The translations under genes and the position numbers were made by a program. The notes below the pieces were generated by a model that was not told the origin of the DNA, made no database searches, and saw only the letters and a list, made by a program, of their open reading frames with translations. From Mucilaginibacter ginsenosidivorans (GTDB lineage: Bacteria > Bacteroidota > Bacteroidia > Sphingobacteriales > Sphingobacteriaceae): DNA of 64,000 nt. Positions 49,485-59,383 of the stretch are shown piece by piece. Position 1 is the stretch's first letter, and each line of letters opens with the position of its first letter. Location: contig NZ_CP042436.1 of the NCBI RefSeq assembly GCF_007971025.1, positions 2,914,001-2,978,000 on the forward strand, in the 5' to 3' direction.

Positions 49485-50915
49485 ATGGAACAGTATTTAG
49501 TGAAAATAAACCTGCCTGGTGGTTTCATTTCAGCAGGCGACTTGTATGAAATACTGGTTGTAGCCGAGAGTGCAGGTGCTAAAAACATCCGTTTCGGCAA
49601 CCGCCAGCAATTGTACTTTAGTATTGATGCGGCGCACCGGGAGGATATGGAACTGGATATGCTGAAAGCAGAGATCAATTACGAGATATCGGCGGATTCC
49701 TACCCCAATATCGTCAGCTCTTACGTTGCTGATACGATATTTAATTACGAGGGCTGGCTGCGTGAAGGGGTTTACAAGGATATCCTGGATAGTTTTGACC
49801 ACCAGCCGCACTTAAAAGTGAACCTGATCGATAACCATCAAACTTTTGTGCCATTCTTCAGCGGCAACATTAACTTTATTGCATCCGGCACTAACAATTA
49901 CTGGTATTTATATATCCGTTTCCCAAAAACCGGCAAACTTTGCTGCTGTCCGTCATTAGTGTATTCCGACGATATCCCCACTACAGCAAAAACAGCAGAG
50001 GAAATTATTTTGCAAAACCAGGCATTATTTTATGACCGAAAAGATATAGATGATAAGCAATTTTATAAAATGCTTCTAAAAAAAAGTGGCGCTGCATTTC
50101 AACCGGTAACAGAAATGCTGCGGCTGCCCGATTTTTACCTGCCCTATTACGAAGGGTTTAATAAATATAATAACAAGTATTGGCTCGGTATCTATCGCCG
50201 TAATGAGCTTTTTTCACTCGATTTTTTAAAAGAGGTGTGCTTATTATGTCTTAAAACGCGAATAGGCCAAATCTATACCACACCATGGAAATCGATCATC
50301 GTAAAAGGCATTGAACAGGCCGACCGCAATCAATGGGGATTTATATTAAGCAAATATCGTTTAAATGTGCGCCATGCTGCAAATGAGCTTAACTGGCAAA
50401 TAGAAGATATTTGTAATGAAGGCTTAGCGCTAAAGCAACAGTTAGTACGTGAGTTTGAGGAGGAGGATCTGCGTACTTACCAGCTTTGTTTCGCTATCAA
50501 AACCCAGCCCAAAACCGGTTTAACGGGCTCTATTATTATCAAAAAGAGTGAAAATAATCTATATGACATTTTATACACACGGGATTTTAACCCCAACTCA
50601 AAAGATTATATCACTTATTTACAGCAAGTACCGCCTCCGAAATTAAGCACACACTTAATTGCACTATGCACGGAGTTCTTTACAGTACAAAGCAATAGCA
50701 GTTTACCTGCAGAAGTCGCTGAAGAAATTATCCCGCAACAATGTAAGGCCGCGGTATACCAATGCAATCATTGTTTAACCCGGTATGATAAAACATACGG
50801 CGATTGTGTAAACGAAATTGGCAAAGAAGTTGATTTTGAACTGTTGACAGATTATCAATGCCCCGTCTGCGAAGCACCCAAAAAAGACTTCAGTTTGATC
50901 GAAACTTTAGCATAA
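49485..50915 (+). CDS. Siroheme-reductase-like protein with C-terminal rubredoxin domain
   Basis: The first 75 residues resemble the ferredoxin-like half-domain of nitrite/sulfite reductases (VKINLPGGFISAGDLYEILVVAESAGAKNIRFGNRQQLYF). The middle retains the look of the second repeat (WKSIIVKGIEQADRNQWGF), but the siroheme-[4Fe-4S] cysteine pattern seen in NirB (C-x5-C, C-x3-C) is absent. The C-terminal 50 residues are a rubredoxin (YQCNHCLTRYD...YQCPVCEAPKKDF) with the four iron ligands. It is the last gene of the nitrate operon. I infer a catalytically dead reductase scaffold that carries electrons to the nitrate reductase. Confidence 0.82.
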   Translation: MEQYLVKINLPGGFISAGDLYEILVVAESAGAKNIRFGNRQQLYFSIDAAHREDMELDMLKAEINYEISADSYPNIVSSYVADTIFNYEGWLREGVYKDILDSFDHQPHLKVNLIDNHQTFVPFFSGNINFIASGTNNYWYLYIRFPKTGKLCCCPSLVYSDDIPTTAKTAEEIILQNQALFYDRKDIDDKQFYKMLLKKSGAAFQPVTEMLRLPDFYLPYYEGFNKYNNKYWLGIYRRNELFSLDFLKEVCLLCLKTRIGQIYTTPWKSIIVKGIEQADRNQWGFILSKYRLNVRHAANELNWQIEDICNEGLALKQQLVREFEEEDLRTYQLCFAIKTQPKTGLTGSIIIKKSENNLYDILYTRDFNPNSKDYITYLQQVPPPKLSTHLIALCTEFFTVQSNSSLPAEVAEEIIPQQCKAAVYQCNHCLTRYDKTYGDCVNEIGKEVDFELLTDYQCPVCEAPKKDFSLIETLA

Positions 50916-51071
50916 AGGATCTAATTCCGGTGTGACTGCATTTGTAACCTAAGCAATCATGATATTTTGCTTTCTTGTTTGAACCCGCATTTCATTAATC
51001 GGCACGACGGATAATCTCATCAGATACGATTGCTCAAGAATAACGATAGAACAGCAATGCCAATTCCATCG
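50916..51071. other. Gap between the nitrate operon and the M81 gene
   Basis: No gene is seen here. An inverted repeat GAATAACGAT (51038-51047) / ATCGTTATTC (51068-51077) overlaps the stop of the minus-strand M81 gene. It lacks a T-tract on the plus strand, so a termination function is unsure. Confidence 0.4.
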
Positions 51072-52637
51072 TTATTCTGCTTGATTGGATGAAGGTACCC
51101 ATTTAGCCTTCAGGTCAGGATCTTTCATGTTTTTGTCCAGCGGGAAAATGGGTCTCGTCAATCTTTTATAGGGTAAATGCTCTATACCCTGGTCTACGCC
51201 GCCGGGCGTTAAAGCCAGCAACCAATCGGCACGCATAGCATATAATTCGGGTTCAAGATAGCCGATCTTTACCACAACAATATCAGCTGTCCGAGGATTA
51301 AGACCCAGCCTGGTGAAATCCTTTTCGTGGTGATAAGGCTTCCTTTTTTGCGTCACGATAATGTGCACACAGCCCATTTTTATAGACGCTTCCACTTCGG
51401 CATCAACATCACCTTTCACAATTGATTCCACCGTGCCGGCGATGTGCACCGGCGACGCAAGCCGTGCGTCCACTTTAGCGCCTGCATAGCCATCCACATG
51501 GTGGCCAATACCTGCTGCAATCGCCTTTTTAATTAATTCGGGGCCCGGAATCGAGGCGTAGATCAACGATGGTCCCTTATCTGTTTTAAACTCTGGCCGT
51601 TTTAATATCTGGGTTAGTGTCCAGGTGACATCTCCCGCTCCGCCGGCTGTCGGGTTATCGCCCGAATCGCTGATATAAAACGGATGCCTGGTGCTTGTTA
51701 TAGCCTTGTCCAGGCATTCTTTCAAATTGCCGGTGGGCGCAACAAACTTGAACTCGTTTCGCACATCCCAAAAGCTTTTGGCCAAATACTCAGCAGTGCT
51801 TTTAACTTTAGCTTTATCGTCACCGGTCACCATCACCACGGCATGGTTACGTGGTTCATCGGCCCAGGCATAACCTATCCATATCGCTGCATCAACAATA
51901 CCCTCTTGTTTAGCAGCCGGCCATACTTTCTGGTATAAGCTTTTCCCGGGCTCAATTCTGGTACTCGTCTTTTCTCCAGGTAATAAAATAGGTACTGCTA
52001 TATAGGCCTTATAAGCAGGTTTACCTTTCCCGCTTGTAATACGGTCGATCAGGTTAGTAACAGCACGGCGTTTGGTTTGTATCGCATCTTCATGCGGGGC
52101 CATGCGGTAACAGGTAATCAGGTCGCTGTTCTCGGCAAGCCGCCACGATACATTGCCATGCAGGTCCATTGCTGTTGAAATGAGTGTTTTTTTGCCGACA
52201 ACTTTCCTTATCCGTACAATAAAATCTCCTTCCGGGTCATCCAAACCAACCACACTCATCGCCCCGTGGATATCATAAAACAGGCCGTCGTATGGCCCGT
52301 GTTTTTTAAGTGAGTCCAGGGTTTTTCGCACCAGCGACTCGTACGCAGCCCGGGTAACTGCCCCGCCCGGCAAGGCATGCCCATCTATGGTCGGAACCCA
52401 TATTGCGGCCTTGCGCACCGCTGAATCGGGCGCCCAGAATGGATAAATTGAGAAAATAGCATCGCCGTATTTCGCATGAAAAGCGGCCTCATCAGTTAAT
52501 GCTGGTGAAAAGGTGCTCGACTCGATACCCAAGCCCGCAATAGCAATACGCGGCAGGTGCTTACCCGGTGAATTACGTTGTGCTATGGCCAATGACCCTG
52601 CCATGCATAAGATTAAAAAAAAGAAAAACTGTTTCAT
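51072..52637 (-). CDS. M81 family (MlrC-like) metallopeptidase, exported
   Basis: Starting at ATG 52637 (MKQFFFFLILCMAGSLAIAQ) the protein has 521 residues and a signal peptide. It belongs to the MlrC group, named for the microcystin-degrading metalloprotein: RIAIAGLGIESSTFSP, the segment YDGLFYDIHGAMSVVG with metal-binding Asp-x-His, TAMDLHGNVSW with a second set, YRMAPHEDAIQT, and the distal SGDNPTAGGAGDVTW, all typical. The substrate is likely some cyclic or modified peptide; microcystin itself is not implied. A perfect -7 box TATATTTG lies at 52668-52675. The 31 upstream in-frame residues are not needed. Confidence 0.9.
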   Translation of the reverse strand: MKQFFFFLILCMAGSLAIAQRNSPGKHLPRIAIAGLGIESSTFSPALTDEAAFHAKYGDAIFSIYPFWAPDSAVRKAAIWVPTIDGHALPGGAVTRAAYESLVRKTLDSLKKHGPYDGLFYDIHGAMSVVGLDDPEGDFIVRIRKVVGKKTLISTAMDLHGNVSWRLAENSDLITCYRMAPHEDAIQTKRRAVTNLIDRITSGKGKPAYKAYIAVPILLPGEKTSTRIEPGKSLYQKVWPAAKQEGIVDAAIWIGYAWADEPRNHAVVMVTGDDKAKVKSTAEYLAKSFWDVRNEFKFVAPTGNLKECLDKAITSTRHPFYISDSGDNPTAGGAGDVTWTLTQILKRPEFKTDKGPSLIYASIPGPELIKKAIAAGIGHHVDGYAGAKVDARLASPVHIAGTVESIVKGDVDAEVEASIKMGCVHIIVTQKRKPYHHEKDFTRLGLNPRTADIVVVKIGYLEPELYAMRADWLLALTPGGVDQGIEHLPYKRLTRPIFPLDKNMKDPDLKAKWVPSSNQAE

Positions 52638-52954
52638 ATTTGAAAGATCAGGACAGAACTCTGTTTTCAAATATATGCAAATCAGATTACCCGTGACAGG
52701 ATGAAGAATTGCAGTTACAACAAAAAGCATTGATTTTTGACCACGCTAAACGATCATGAGGCAACCCTGCTGCGCTTATAGTAGTAATATCCTTTGACGG
52801 GTCACGATAATCCTTCTTTGCAGCCATTTTCGATGATTATCGCACATTTGTTTCGGCAGTATAGTTTGTTACTTTAAAAATATTTGTCTTTATATTTAAT
52901 TGTGTTATCCGGCATATCTTATATCGCTCAGCAGGTTAAAAGTAAAATATAGCA
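52638..52954. other. Divergent promoter region between M81 and DUF4249 genes
   Basis: A gap of 317 bases without a gene. On the minus strand TATATTTG (52668-52675) is a perfect -7 box for the M81 gene. Nothing convincing is seen for the DUF4249 gene beyond TTTG with a poor -7 partner near 52880-52910. Confidence 0.4.
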
Positions 52955-54232
52955 GTGCTGTTGTATCAAAAAGGAGTGACGAAGTATAGTCCTGGCTTAT
53001 TTTTGTGTTTGATCATAACTGTAATTGGTTGTCAAAAATCCTATAGACCGCCGGCGATTGTGGCGCCTGGCAGCTACCTCGTTGTTGAAGGGGTGATCAA
53101 TGCAGGACCAGGGAAGACCACCATCATGCTCAGCAAAACCGTCGACTTATCCAGTTCAAATACTGTTAATCCTGTTTTGAATGCGACAATAATGATCGAA
53201 AGTGACAAAGGTGCAAGTTACCCGGTACCCGGGGCAGGGCGTGGAAAATATATTTCGGCGGAGCAGGTCCTTGATATTACCGCACATTACCGCCTGCATA
53301 TAAAAACGGCCGACAATCATGAATACTTTTCGGATTTTGTACCGGTTACTAATGCACCTCCTGTCGATAACGTAAGCTTTGAAGTTAAAAATAATGGGAT
53401 CCAAATTTATGTAAGCAGCCACGACCCAACGAACACCACACGCTTTTACCGCTGGGAATATGAAGAGACCTGGGTACTGCATACGGCATATTTTTCCCTT
53501 TTTAAATCAAACGGTGATACGGTGCTGGATCGCGATCTGGAGAACGACCAGATATATCAATGCTGGCGTTCCGATACTTCCACTACAATTACTTTGGCCT
53601 CATCTTCCGGGTTGTCCGCTGATGTTATCAACAATGCGCCGATAACGTTCATTGAAGCCGGATCGCGCAAACTGGATGGTAAACAAAGCCAGGTATTTAT
53701 ACAGAAACAGCCTGAAACCAATGCATACACCATCCTGGTAAAACAGTTCGCTCTTACCGGCGATGCCTATCGTTATTGGGCAAACCTTAAGAAGAATACC
53801 CAGGATATCGGCAAGATATTCGACCCGCAGCCAACAGAAATTCGTGGTAACATCCATTCGGTTACAGATCCACTGGAGCCCGTACTTGGTTATATAAGTG
53901 CCGGTACCACGACCACCAAAAGGTTATTTATTGCTAATGGCGACATACCTACCTTATGGACGCTCAATACGCCTTATGATGCCTGCAAGATCGATTCGTT
54001 ATTCCTGGATACACTATTGAGAGGTAATGTGAAGCGGGTAAACCAGGAGAATACTGCCTTTAATCTGAACAGAGGTACTGAACCCGCCGTACTGCAGATA
54101 CCGGTATATGGCATTTACAACCCCCTTACCGGCACAATCATAGGCCATACCGGCTCATCACCCTATTGTGTGGATTGCACTTTGCAGGGTACCAACAAAG
54201 TACCCGATTTTTGGCGATTCACTAATCAGTAA
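52955..54232 (+). CDS. DUF4249 family lipoprotein
   Basis: A 425-residue protein with a lipoprotein signal (PGLFLCLIITVIGC, Cys at about residue 26) and a beta-sandwich region: LVVEGVINAGPGKTTIMLSKTVDL, then ATIMIESDKGASYPV, the conserved block ITAHYRLHIKTADNHEYFSDFVPV, and a C-terminal aromatic-rich part including DACKIDS and CVDCTLQGTNKVPDFW. These match DUF4249, outer-membrane lipoproteins normally encoded beside a TonB-dependent receptor. No receptor is found here. Start ATG 52955; the signal peptide starts late, so GTG or ATG starts further in are possible. Confidence 0.83.
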   Translation: MLLYQKGVTKYSPGLFLCLIITVIGCQKSYRPPAIVAPGSYLVVEGVINAGPGKTTIMLSKTVDLSSSNTVNPVLNATIMIESDKGASYPVPGAGRGKYISAEQVLDITAHYRLHIKTADNHEYFSDFVPVTNAPPVDNVSFEVKNNGIQIYVSSHDPTNTTRFYRWEYEETWVLHTAYFSLFKSNGDTVLDRDLENDQIYQCWRSDTSTTITLASSSGLSADVINNAPITFIEAGSRKLDGKQSQVFIQKQPETNAYTILVKQFALTGDAYRYWANLKKNTQDIGKIFDPQPTEIRGNIHSVTDPLEPVLGYISAGTTTTKRLFIANGDIPTLWTLNTPYDACKIDSLFLDTLLRGNVKRVNQENTAFNLNRGTEPAVLQIPVYGIYNPLTGTIIGHTGSSPYCVDCTLQGTNKVPDFWRFTNQ

Positions 54233-54375
54233 GCGTTTTACATGGCGACTAACGCTTGCGTATGTGATGGTTGGCCGGGCCCGGTTTTTATATTCAATTT
54301 TCTTAATAAAACCGCGTTTGCCGAAGCTGGATTTATACGATTTAACATTATTTAACATTTATAGGTCAAATTTTG

Positions 54376-54407
54376 TTGGCATAAAATTGACAGGGTGGTT
54401 AAGTTTG
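54376..54407 (+). promoter_or_regulatory. Promoter of the MoxR-Bat operon
   Basis: TTG (54376-54378), a 21-base spacer and a perfect TAAGTTTG -7 box (54400-54407), 26 bases before the ATG of the MoxR gene at 54434. Confidence 0.55.
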
Positions 54408-54433
54408 CCCAGTCAAAAAACAAAAAGGTTTTC

Positions 54434-55489
<1,056 letters not shown>

Positions 55490-55494
55490 TAGCG

Positions 55495-56376
55495 ATGGCA
55501 AAAGACACCAAAGAGCTGCTTAAAAAGGTAAGGAAGATCGAAATAAAAACCCGGGGACTTAGCAACCACCTGTTTTCGGGCGAGTACCATTCGGCTTTCA
55601 AGGGGAGGGGTATGGCTTTTAGCGAGGTGCGTGAATACCAGTTAGGCGACGAGATACGAACAATCGACTGGAACGTAACCGCACGCTTTAATCACCCCTA
55701 CGTTAAGACCTTTGACGAAGAAAGGGAACTTACGGTTATGCTGCTGATGGATGTAAGCGGTTCAGGTAATTTTGGTACCATCAACCAGCAAAAGCTGGAC
55801 CTGGCTACCGAGATATGTGCCGTACTGGCTTTTTCGGCTATTCAAAATAATGATAAGGTTGGCGTGATATTCTTTAGTGATAAAATTGAGAAGTTTATCC
55901 CGCCGAAAAAAGGACGCAGCCATATCCTGATGATCATCAGGGAACTGATCGATTTCAAACCGCAAAACACGGGCACGAATGTGGCTGAAGCGCTTAAATA
56001 TTTTACCAGCGCGATAAAAAAGCGATGCACAGCTTTTATCATATCCGATTTTATAAGTCCGGAATTTGAAGCCGAACTGAAGATAGCCAATAAAAAACAT
56101 GATATCATCGCTTTGCGGTTGTTTGATAAGCACGAAGAGGAATTTCCCGACCTGGGATTGATCCCGGTGAAGGACGAGGAGACAGGCGAAGTGATATGGA
56201 TAAACACCGGCGACAAAAAAATAAGGGACGCTTTTAAGATAGAGGCACTCAAACGAAACGCCCATGTAAAGGATGTATTCAGCCGCTCGGGTGTGGATAC
56301 TGCGGGTATCGGCACACACGAATCGTATGTAAAACCATTAATGACATTGTTTAAAAAACGGGAAAGAAGAAGGTGA
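55495..56376 (+). CDS. DUF58 family VWA-like protein
   Basis: A 293-residue soluble protein with the DUF58 signature GRGMAFSEVREYQLGDEIRTIDWNVTARFNHPYVKTFDEERELTVMLLMDVSGSGNFG. The VWA-like fold shows the MIDAS start DVSGSG and the later IISDFISPEF. It is the usual partner of MoxR in envelope-quality systems. Catalytic function is unknown; a substrate-adaptor role is inferred. It ends 4 bases before the next gene. Confidence 0.92.
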   Translation: MAKDTKELLKKVRKIEIKTRGLSNHLFSGEYHSAFKGRGMAFSEVREYQLGDEIRTIDWNVTARFNHPYVKTFDEERELTVMLLMDVSGSGNFGTINQQKLDLATEICAVLAFSAIQNNDKVGVIFFSDKIEKFIPPKKGRSHILMIIRELIDFKPQNTGTNVAEALKYFTSAIKKRCTAFIISDFISPEFEAELKIANKKHDIIALRLFDKHEEEFPDLGLIPVKDEETGEVIWINTGDKKIRDAFKIEALKRNAHVKDVFSRSGVDTAGIGTHESYVKPLMTLFKKRERRR

Positions 56377-56380
56377 TAAA

Positions 56381-57352
56381 ATGAAGAACCAGTTTTTGAG
56401 AACTGTCCTGGCTTTGGTAATTTTAACCTGTTCCTTTTATAAAGCCGGTGCACAAAATATACAAGCTGAAGCCAAACTGCAGCAGTACACCATCCGTATA
56501 GGCGATCAAACCAAACTGTTTATCAGCGTTCATCAGCCGGCAAATGCCCATGTCAATTTCCCCAGGTTAACAGACACCATTACAGGCAAGGTCATTATCG
56601 TAAAAGCCAACAAACCGGATACCGCCTACGACCAGGATAACCGCAGTGACGTAACGGTAACGCAAAGCTATCTCATCACCAGCTTCGACGCAGGTACCTA
56701 TACTCTTCCCGCTTTCTCGATAGGTTCTGAAGGCGGCGTGCTTAAAACAAATGAACTGACGTTGCAGGTTGAAACCGTAAAAGTGGATACCACCAAGGCC
56801 ATTTACGATATTAAGCAGCCTATGGCGGTAAGCTATACGTTTTGGGATTGGCTGCACGATAATTGGTACTGGATAGCCATTCCGCTGGTGGTGCTTATAG
56901 GTATTATCGGACTCATCTTATACCTGCGGAAACGGCCAAAAACCGAACCCGTTATCCAGGTGGCTAAACCGAAAGTACCGCCACACATAGTTGCTTTAAA
57001 TAAACTGAATGAATTGCGCGACAAAAAGCTTTGGCAACAAGGGCAGGTAAAGCAATACTACATCGAATTAAGTGATATTATCCGCGAATATGTCGAACAT
57101 CGGTACGAGACAAAAACGCATGAGAAAACTACCGACGAAATATTTACCAGCTTAAAGTACACAGACATTGCCGGCGTGAATAAGGAACTGTTAAGGCAGA
57201 TTTTAGTTTTGGCCGACCTGGTAAAGTTCGCAAAGGAAAAACCGTTGCCTGCCGATAACGAGCAAAGCATGGACAACGCGGTCGCGTTTGTTAACAACAC
57301 GCAACGGGTACAACTCAGTGAAAACAGGGAAGGGGGCAATACTCATGTTTAG
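56381..57352 (+). CDS. BatD-like/DUF4381-type membrane protein
   Basis: A 323-residue protein with a signal peptide (LALVILTCSFYKAGA), an extracytoplasmic beta region of about 130 residues similar to the BatD repeats (AKLQQYTIRIGDQTKLFISV), one transmembrane helix (WIAIPLVVLIGIIGLILYL) and a cytoplasmic helical tail (HIVALNKLNELRDKKLWQQGQVKQYYIELSDIIREYVEHRYETKTHEKTTDE). The tail is characteristic of the DUF4381/BatD group. It lies between the DUF58 and BatA genes and overlaps BatA by 8 bp. Role in the Bat complex is inferred. Confidence 0.8.
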   Translation: MKNQFLRTVLALVILTCSFYKAGAQNIQAEAKLQQYTIRIGDQTKLFISVHQPANAHVNFPRLTDTITGKVIIVKANKPDTAYDQDNRSDVTVTQSYLITSFDAGTYTLPAFSIGSEGGVLKTNELTLQVETVKVDTTKAIYDIKQPMAVSYTFWDWLHDNWYWIAIPLVVLIGIIGLILYLRKRPKTEPVIQVAKPKVPPHIVALNKLNELRDKKLWQQGQVKQYYIELSDIIREYVEHRYETKTHEKTTDEIFTSLKYTDIAGVNKELLRQILVLADLVKFAKEKPLPADNEQSMDNAVAFVNNTQRVQLSENREGGNTHV

Positions 57353-58343
57353 AGGAATGGAATTTGCCCATCCACTATTTTTTTGGCTGTTGCTCGTGAT
57401 CCCGGTAATGGTAGCCTGGTATATATGGCGCGAACAAAAATTGCAGGGCACTTTAAGCGTTTCGGCGGTTAAAGGCTTTTCCCTCTCGTCTAAAAGTATC
57501 CTTCCGCGGATGCGGCATTTGGCGATAGTTTTACGCTCGCTTGCCGTAGCTGCCCTTATCGTTGCGCTCGCAAGGCCGCAAACCTCGTTAAGCTGGCAAA
57601 ATACAACCACCGAGGGTATTGATATAGTTATCGCCTCCGATATTTCGGGAAGTATGCTTGCCGAGGATTTTACGCCAAACAGGCTGGAGGCCGGGAAAAA
57701 TATTGCCATCGACTTTATCAAGGCCCGCCCTGATGACCGTATCGGCCTGGTTATTTTTAGCGGCGAAAGCTTTACCCAATGCCCGCTGACCATCGATCAT
57801 GATGTGCTGATCAACCTTTTTAAAGATGTCAAAAATGGAATGATAGACGACGGTACCGCTATTGGTATGGGGCTGGCCACTGCCGTAAACAGGTTAAAGG
57901 ACAGCGAAGCAAAAAGTAAGGTGATCATCCTGCTTACAGATGGGTCGAACAATACAGGTTCGATACCGCCCATTACCGCTGCCGAAATAGCAAAACAGTT
58001 CAATATCAGGGTTTACACCGTGGGTATAGGCACTCATGGTTATGCCCCTTACCCTATACAAACACCATTTGGTATTCAATACCAGCGTATGCCGGTGGAT
58101 GTGGACGAAGGAACGCTTACAAAGATAGCGGACATCACGGGTGGGAAATATTTCAGGGCTACCGATAACAGGACGCTTAAGAATATTTATGAGCATATCG
58201 ACCAGATGGAGAAAGCAAAAATTGCCGTGACGCAATATCACAAAAAGACGGAATTGTTTTTGCCTTTCGCGTTGATCGCGCTGCTGTGCCTGACAGCGGA
58301 GTTTTTATTAAAGAATACCTGGTTGAAAGGAGCGTTAACCTGA
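57345..58343 (+). CDS. batA: BatA, VWA-domain membrane protein
   Basis: A 332-residue protein starting at ATG 57345, with a purine-rich GGGAAGGGGG eight bases upstream. It begins with membrane segments (FFWLLLVIPVMVAWYIW and LAIVLRSLAVAALIVALA), then a VWA domain on the periplasmic side: MIDAS motif DISGSMLAEDF, the Thr in the following region and the distal Asp in ILLTDGSNNTGS. A final transmembrane helix lies near the C-terminus. BatA belongs to the Bacteroides aerotolerance operon. The metal site looks complete. The next gene starts with the overlap TGATG. Confidence 0.93.
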   Translation: MFRGMEFAHPLFFWLLLVIPVMVAWYIWREQKLQGTLSVSAVKGFSLSSKSILPRMRHLAIVLRSLAVAALIVALARPQTSLSWQNTTTEGIDIVIASDISGSMLAEDFTPNRLEAGKNIAIDFIKARPDDRIGLVIFSGESFTQCPLTIDHDVLINLFKDVKNGMIDDGTAIGMGLATAVNRLKDSEAKSKVIILLTDGSNNTGSIPPITAAEIAKQFNIRVYTVGIGTHGYAPYPIQTPFGIQYQRMPVDVDEGTLTKIADITGGKYFRATDNRTLKNIYEHIDQMEKAKIAVTQYHKKTELFLPFALIALLCLTAEFLLKNTWLKGALT

Positions 58344-59383
58344 TGCTGCGATTTGCAAATATCGAATTTTTGTGGGGGCTGGCCATCATACCGGCTTTCA
58401 TCCTGCTTTATATTATGATAAACAGGTGGAAGAAGCGTGCGTTTGCTCAATTGGGGGATAAAAATGTGGTTAGCCTGCTGATACCGCAGGTGTCGTTCTC
58501 CAGGCCTTGGCTAAAGTTTATCCTGTTTATGATAGCGTATGCCGCTATGATAGTTGCCGTTGCCGACCCGCAGATAGGTTCGAAAATGGAGGAGGAAAAA
58601 CGAAAAGGCGCTGACCTCATGATCCTGCTTGATGTTTCGAACAGCATGCTCGCTCAGGATATGTCGCCTAACAGGCTCGAAAATGCTAAATTGGCCATTA
58701 CGCAGCTCATTGACAACCTGCATAACGACCGCATCGGCATCATCGTTTTTGCAGGCGAAGCCTATGTGCAGTTGCCCGTAACTACCGATTATTCTGCTGC
58801 CAAGCTATTCCTGAACACCATCAATACCAACATGGTGCCGACACAGGGCACAGCGATAGGCGCCGCGATAGACCTTGGGATGAAATCATTTGATTTTAAG
58901 GATGGCACCGGTAAAGCAATGATCATTATAACCGATGGCGAGAACCACGAAGATGACGCGGTTGCCGCCGCGCATGAGGCCGCAGATAAGGATGTGATGG
59001 TAAACGTGATCGGGATGGGGTCGGAGAACGGCGCGCCGATACCGGTTTATCAAAACGGGAAACAGGTTGGCTTTCATACCGATAGCGCCGGGCATACGGT
59101 GGTAAGCAAGCTGAACGAGGATATGTGTAAAGAGATCACCGCTGCAGGCAAAGGCGCTTATGTAAGGGCCACGAATGCGAACAGCGGGCTTAATATCGTG
59201 ATGGATCAGATAGGTAAAGTGCAGCGAAAAACTTACGACAGTAAAACCTTTAAGGATTTTGAGGACCGTTTCCAATTTTTCCTCGGTTTTGCATTCCTGT
59301 TATTGATCATCGAATTTTTTATTTCGAACCGAAAGAATTTAAAGCTAAGCGGTTTGAGGCTATTTGAAGTGAAAAAGACATGA
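58343..59383 (+). CDS. batB: BatB, VWA-domain membrane protein
   Basis: A 346-residue paralogue of BatA beginning at ATG 58343, sharing one base with the preceding stop. N-terminal helices (FLWGLAIIPAFILLYIMI; FILFMIAYAAMIVAVA) precede the VWA domain with MIDAS DVSNSMLAQDM and the distal loop MIIITDGENHEDDA. The C-terminal helix FLGFAFLLLIIEFFI closes it. As in BatA, the Asp-x-Ser-x-Ser pattern is intact. It is thought to form a complex with BatA and BatC in the inner membrane. The 3' end overlaps batC by 4 bp. Confidence 0.93.
   Translation: MLRFANIEFLWGLAIIPAFILLYIMINRWKKRAFAQLGDKNVVSLLIPQVSFSRPWLKFILFMIAYAAMIVAVADPQIGSKMEEEKRKGADLMILLDVSNSMLAQDMSPNRLENAKLAITQLIDNLHNDRIGIIVFAGEAYVQLPVTTDYSAAKLFLNTINTNMVPTQGTAIGAAIDLGMKSFDFKDGTGKAMIIITDGENHEDDAVAAAHEAADKDVMVNVIGMGSENGAPIPVYQNGKQVGFHTDSAGHTVVSKLNEDMCKEITAAGKGAYVRATNANSGLNIVMDQIGKVQRKTYDSKTFKDFEDRFQFFLGFAFLLLIIEFFISNRKNLKLSGLRLFEVKKT

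Noticed and set aside
51038..51077. Inverted repeat GAATAACGAT/ATCGTTATTC as terminator of the nitrate operon
   Set aside because: The loop is 20 bases long and no T-run follows on either strand; it partly codes for the end of the M81 protein.
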